Source: an uncultured SAR86 cluster bacterium
GTDB taxonomy: Bacteria; Pseudomonadota; Gammaproteobacteria; Magnimaribacterales; D2472
Length of the DNA stretch: 47,087 nucleotides
Direction of reading: 5' to 3'
NCBI GenBank assembly: GCA_902517505.1
Contig: CABYCL010000007.1
Span: 1 to 47,087 of the forward strand
Made by a program: the position numbers and the translations under genes
Notes under the pieces: generated by a model
Database searches by the model: none
Told to the model about the DNA's origin: nothing
Seen by the model: only the letters and a program-made list of their open reading frames with translations
Shown: one piece after another, positions 44,705 through 47,087 of the stretch
How the letters are laid out: each line of letters starts with the position of its first letter
Numbering within the stretch: the first letter of the stretch is position 1

Positions 44705-44805
44705 ATTATCTGATTAGAATTTCATAAGTAGACTTAATTAATGATTTTAAATGTCTATATTTAGTACATATTTTTGTGTCTTTTTTGTAAAACTTGGGTT
44801 AATAT

Positions 44806-44818
44806 ACTCCTCCGGAGT
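44806..44818 (+). promoter_or_regulatory. Inverted repeat upstream of the surface-protein gene
   Basis: ACTCC-TCC-GGAGT forms a perfect 5-3-5 dyad, flanked by TATA on both sides, in the 44705-44882 gap. TAATAT (44800-44805) directly precedes it and may be a -10 element, though its -35 is unclear. The dyad is GC-rich in an otherwise AT-rich spacer. It has no T-run, so it is not a terminator; an operator is possible. Confidence 0.35.
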
Positions 44819-44882
44819 TGTATATCATTAAATTTTATGTGAATATAGCTACTATAAATAGCGTAAAAAAGAGGAAATAGCT

Positions 44883-46760
44883 ATGAGAAAATTTTATCTA
44901 ATTTGTTTAACAATTTTATCTATTGGTGTTACTGCTGAAGTAAGTCCTGAGAGAATGACTCAGATAGAATCCAGCGTTGGATCTATGAGCATAAATGAGC
45001 TTCGAGATAGAAGAGCATTTTTAATCAATGAGCAATCTTATCTTCAAGACACACAAGCTAGCACACAAAACCCATCTACTGTAAAAAGTACTTCTGGTAG
45101 ACTTGCTGAGATTAGAGCAGAATTAAGCGCTATTCAAAAAGCACTTATTGGTATTGTTGGTATTGCTGCAATTAGTGCACTTACAGATGACGATTCCAAA
45201 GATATGGTTCCTCCAGTCATAACTGTTACTGGAAGTGATCCAGCAACTGTTGAATTAGGTGGAACATACACTGACGCTGGAGCAACTGCAAATGATGCAC
45301 GTGACGGTTCAACTGCAGTATCCTCATCAGGTTCAGTTGATACTAATACAGTTGGATCATATACAATTACATACACAGCTACTGATAATAGTGGTAACAC
45401 TGCTACAGCCACTAGAACTGTTAATGTTGTTGATACAACAGAACCGGTAGTGACTGTAACAGGTGATAATCCTGCAACAACAGAATTAGGTGATACCTAT
45501 ACTGATGCTGGTGCAACTGCAACCGATGCATCTGGCACAGTTGAAGTAGTTACTACTGGAACTGTCGATACAGACACAGTAGGCGAATACACATTAACAT
45601 ATACAGCAACTGATGCTTCAGATAATTCTGGAACAGCGACAAGAACTGTTAACGTTACTGATACAACATCTCCTGTATTTACATCATCATCAACATTTAC
45701 AGTTGACGAAGGTGTAATAGCAATTGGAGTTGTTTATGTAACTGACGCTGATACTGTCACTTTCACAATTGGGGCTACAACTAGTCCTGCATTACAGGGT
45801 ACCGGAGCTAAATCAAATCTTGTAATAGCAAGCGATGGGCATTTATCTTTTGATATAATTCCTGACTATGATGCACAAGTAACTGACGTTCAGTTATATA
45901 CTGGTGATGGTGTTCTTCCACTAGATATGTTCGGTACTGAAACTAAACGAGCAAGAACATTATCAGGCTATACAACTGGTGCAACAATGGACTTCACTGC
46001 AACAGTTACAGCTACTGACGCTTCTGGTAACACTGCAACACAAGACATTACTGTTCAGGTAAGAGATGTTGGTGGTGTTGATGATGATGCATCTACAGGT
46101 ACAGGTACAGGAACAGGTACAGGAACAGGTACAGGTACAGGAACAAGCACTGGTACATTTGGTGAAAATCCTGACCTCGGTGTTCCTCAATTTACAACTA
46201 CAGATACATATGTAGTTGACGAAGGCGTAATTGCGATTGGGGTTGTTGTTGCAACTGTTGAAGCAGCTCCTGCTGATAAACTAAGCATCACCTATACTAT
46301 TGGAGCGACATCTGGTCCTGCAGTTCAAGGTAATGGAACTCAATCAAACCTTATAATAGCAAGCGATGGGCATTTATCCTTTGATAAAGCTCCTGATTAT
46401 GATACACAAGTACCCGACATTACGTTGTATGACACATCTCTCGCACAAGCGAACTGTCCTCAACTTAATGGAAGCCAAGTATGTTATGAGACTGAAAGAA
46501 CAGATTCATTATCTGGCTATACCACTGGTGCAACAATGGACTTCACTGCAACAGTTACAGCTTCCGCACTTATAGAAGGTACAGGCATTGTAAAAACTAA
46601 CGAACAAAACATTACCGTTCAGGTAAGAGACGTTGGTGGTGTTGATGACGATGCTGGTACAGGTACTGGTACTGGAACAGGTACAGGTACAGGTACAGGT
46701 ACTGCTACTAATACAACAGTTGACTCATCATCAACTGGAGCAGCAATTTCAGGCGGGTAA
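44883..46760 (+). CDS. Secreted repeat-rich Ig-like/cadherin-like surface protein
   Basis: A 625-residue exported protein. The signal peptide is residues 1-18 (cut after GVTA). A coiled-coil-like helix (~25-85) ends in a hydrophobic stretch IGIVGIAAISAL. Two Ig-like HYR/DUF5011-type domains follow (~110-184 and 185-260), each with V.VTG..PAT.ELG.TYTDAGATA and YT.TYTATD. Two cadherin-like domains come next (~265-400 and ~432-590) that are near copies at DNA level, each followed by a Thr-Gly repeat linker. The end STGAAISGG has no anchoring motif. The Shine-Dalgarno GAGGA (44871-44875) is unusually strong for this window. Likely adhesin or matrix protein, given the export genes upstream. No known function is assigned. 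Confidence 0.8.
   Translation: MRKFYLICLTILSIGVTAEVSPERMTQIESSVGSMSINELRDRRAFLINEQSYLQDTQASTQNPSTVKSTSGRLAEIRAELSAIQKALIGIVGIAAISALTDDDSKDMVPPVITVTGSDPATVELGGTYTDAGATANDARDGSTAVSSSGSVDTNTVGSYTITYTATDNSGNTATATRTVNVVDTTEPVVTVTGDNPATTELGDTYTDAGATATDASGTVEVVTTGTVDTDTVGEYTLTYTATDASDNSGTATRTVNVTDTTSPVFTSSSTFTVDEGVIAIGVVYVTDADTVTFTIGATTSPALQGTGAKSNLVIASDGHLSFDIIPDYDAQVTDVQLYTGDGVLPLDMFGTETKRARTLSGYTTGATMDFTATVTATDASGNTATQDITVQVRDVGGVDDDASTGTGTGTGTGTGTGTGTSTGTFGENPDLGVPQFTTTDTYVVDEGVIAIGVVVATVEAAPADKLSITYTIGATSGPAVQGNGTQSNLIIASDGHLSFDKAPDYDTQVPDITLYDTSLAQANCPQLNGSQVCYETERTDSLSGYTTGATMDFTATVTASALIEGTGIVKTNEQNITVQVRDVGGVDDDAGTGTGTGTGTGTGTGTATNTTVDSSSTGAAISGG
45702..46656 (+). repeat. Tandem duplicated cadherin-like domain (two diverged DNA copies)
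   Basis: The unit beginning GTTGACGAAGG at 45702 recurs at 46214. Long stretches match base for base, for example AGCAAGCGATGGGCATTTATC (45829 region and 46359 region), the CAACAATGGACTTCACTGCAA segment, and CAGGTAAGAGA.GTTGGTGGTGTTGATGA at 46056 and 46620. Copy 2 is longer by about 50 bases, with an extra cysteine-containing loop. Recent duplication inside one gene. Confidence 0.85.
46095..46142 (+). repeat. Hexanucleotide repeat ACAGGT/ACAGGA encoding Thr-Gly linker 1
   Basis: Eight consecutive hexamers (ACAGGT or ACAGGA) encode alternating Thr-Gly between the two cadherin-like domains. The unit is a multiple of three, so slippage would change linker length without breaking the frame. Confidence 0.9.
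46656..46703 (+). repeat. Hexanucleotide repeat GGTACA/GGTACT encoding Gly-Thr linker 2
   Basis: Eight hexamers (GGTACA, GGTACT or GGAACA) encode a second Gly-Thr run near the C-terminus, after the second cadherin-like copy. It mirrors linker 1, as expected if domain plus linker duplicated together. Confidence 0.9.
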
Positions 46761-46778
46761 ACTAGACTGATCTAAAAC

Positions 46779-47051
46779 ATGGGCTTTGGAAAAAAAGATA
46801 TTGTAAAAAATATCTCTTCCAAAGCCCTTTTTTCATCTAAAGAAAGTTCATTAGTTTTAGAAGCTTTTCTTAGCTTTATCAAACTAAATAAAAGACACAA
46901 AATAAAGATATCTAAATTCGGAACTTATTATTTACATAAAAGTCCGGCTAGAATAGGCAGAAATCCAAAAACAAAAGAAGAATTTAAAATTCCAGCTTCA
47001 GAGAAGCTTGCATTTAAAGCCTCAAATAAAGTTAAATCTATATTAAATTAA
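46779..47051 (+). CDS. ihfA: Integration host factor subunit alpha-like / HU-family protein
   Basis: A 90-residue DNA-bending protein. KKDIVKNISSKA..SSKESSLVLEAFLSFI is the N-terminal helical pair of HU/IHF. KISKFGTYYLHKSPARIGRNPKTKEEFKIP holds the beta arm with the intact GRNPKT motif and intercalating proline. AFKASNKVKSILN ends the fold. The choice of IhfA rests on the neighbourhood: ihfA follows pheT in many gammaproteobacteria, though here ~6 kb of surface genes intervene. The first 18 codons coincide with a strong intrinsic terminator hairpin (46781-46833). No downstream alternative start preserves helix 1, so coding and terminator truly overlap. The start codon and expression level are therefore uncertain. 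Confidence 0.82.
   Translation: MGFGKKDIVKNISSKALFSSKESSLVLEAFLSFIKLNKRHKIKISKFGTYYLHKSPARIGRNPKTKEEFKIPASEKLAFKASNKVKSILN
46781..46833 (+). terminator. Strong Rho-independent terminator overlapping the ihfA 5' coding sequence
   Basis: GGGCTTTGGAA (46781-46791) pairs perfectly with TTCCAAAGCCC (46817-46827), followed immediately by TTTTTT (46828-46833). The interior also has GATATT/AATATC arms that extend the stem. It starts 20 bases after the surface-protein stop and would end that transcript. It is the only unmistakable intrinsic terminator I found in the window. It lies entirely inside codons 1-19 of the ihfA-like gene. Confidence 0.9.
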
Positions 47052-47055
47052 TAAA

Positions 47056-47087
47056 TGGTCGGGATGGCCGGATTTGAACCGACGACC
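47056..47087 (-). tRNA. tRNA-Pro, 3' part only (cut by window end)
   Basis: Read on the minus strand, the last 32 bases give a T-arm GTCGG-TTCAAAT-CCGGC, a 3' acceptor strand CATCCCG, discriminator A and an encoded CCA (47056-47058 on +). The implied acceptor 5' strand CGGGATG begins with C, a feature of bacterial tRNA-Pro. The anticodon lies beyond the window, so the isoacceptor is not visible. It is convergent with ihfA and the only minus-strand gene here. Confidence 0.75.

Noticed and set aside
46095-46703. Hexamer and domain repeats considered as a CRISPR array or phase-variable tract
   Set aside because: They lie in frame within one coding gene, units are 6 bases, and no spacer structure exists; length change would not cause on/off switching.

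Overview
The window comes from an AT-rich (roughly one third G+C by eye), gene-dense gammaproteobacterium. The order gyrA-serC-pheA-tyrA-aroA-cmk-rpsA-ihfB, the uvrC-pgsA pair, and infC-rpmI-rplT-pheS-pheT with ihfA nearby are all gammaproteobacterial. Compact proteins, many 4-bp gene overlaps and low G+C suggest a streamlined marine lineage such as SAR86; that placement is inference, because no database search was possible. Every protein gene lies on the + strand. The only minus-strand feature is a tRNA-Pro cut by the right edge.

Region 1 (1-14.2 kb) is housekeeping: the end of pntB, gyrA, the serC/aromatic amino acid block (pheA, tyrA, aroA), cmk, a short five-domain rpsA, ihfB and pyrF. 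Then come two cupin-related genes, one of them a nucleotidyltransferase-cupin fusion, followed by uvrC and pgsA.

Region 2 (14.2-36.3 kb) is a surface-polysaccharide island that begins at tRNA-Cys and tRNA-Leu(UAA). An RfaH-like antiterminator gene sits just before an ops-like element (15188-15195) in the leader of a long co-directional cluster, so RfaH/ops control of the whole cluster is likely. The cluster encodes a MarR-like EPS regulator, a Wzz-like chain-length protein, an ABC flippase and RfbB/RfbA. It continues with an unusual FAD-oxidoreductase/NeuB fusion, an unrecognised Rossmann protein, a NeuA-type CMP-sugar synthetase, several glycosyltransferases and a candidate Wzy. It closes with an AsnB-type amidotransferase, a TviB/TviC-like pair (UDP-HexNAc dehydrogenase and epimerase), a putative Fe(II)/2OG oxygenase and a methyltransferase. 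Two broken gene starts (14322 and 16456) show past gene turnover. The inferred product is a glycan carrying a nonulosonic acid-like sugar and an (amidated) hexosaminuronic acid.

Region 3 (36.3-40.9 kb) returns to the core: a pyridoxamine-phosphate-oxidase-like gene, infC (probably starting at a non-AUG codon), rpmI, rplT, and pheS and pheT. Both PheRS subunits lack an accessory tRNA-binding domain found in typical bacterial enzymes: the coiled coil of the alpha subunit and the EMAP-like OB fold of the beta subunit.

Region 4 (40.9-47.1 kb) separates pheT from ihfA, which are neighbours in many gammaproteobacteria. It holds a Wza/SLBB-type export protein, a YjbH-family outer-membrane protein and a secreted repeat-rich Ig/cadherin-like surface protein. 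A strong intrinsic terminator lies inside the first codons of the ihfA-like gene that follows.

The most notable points are the FAD-NeuB fusion, the doubly reduced PheRS, the terminator embedded in ihfA, the RfaH/ops pair with overlapping dyads, and the probable AUA start of infC. Functions are assigned from motifs read by eye; no alignment or search was run.
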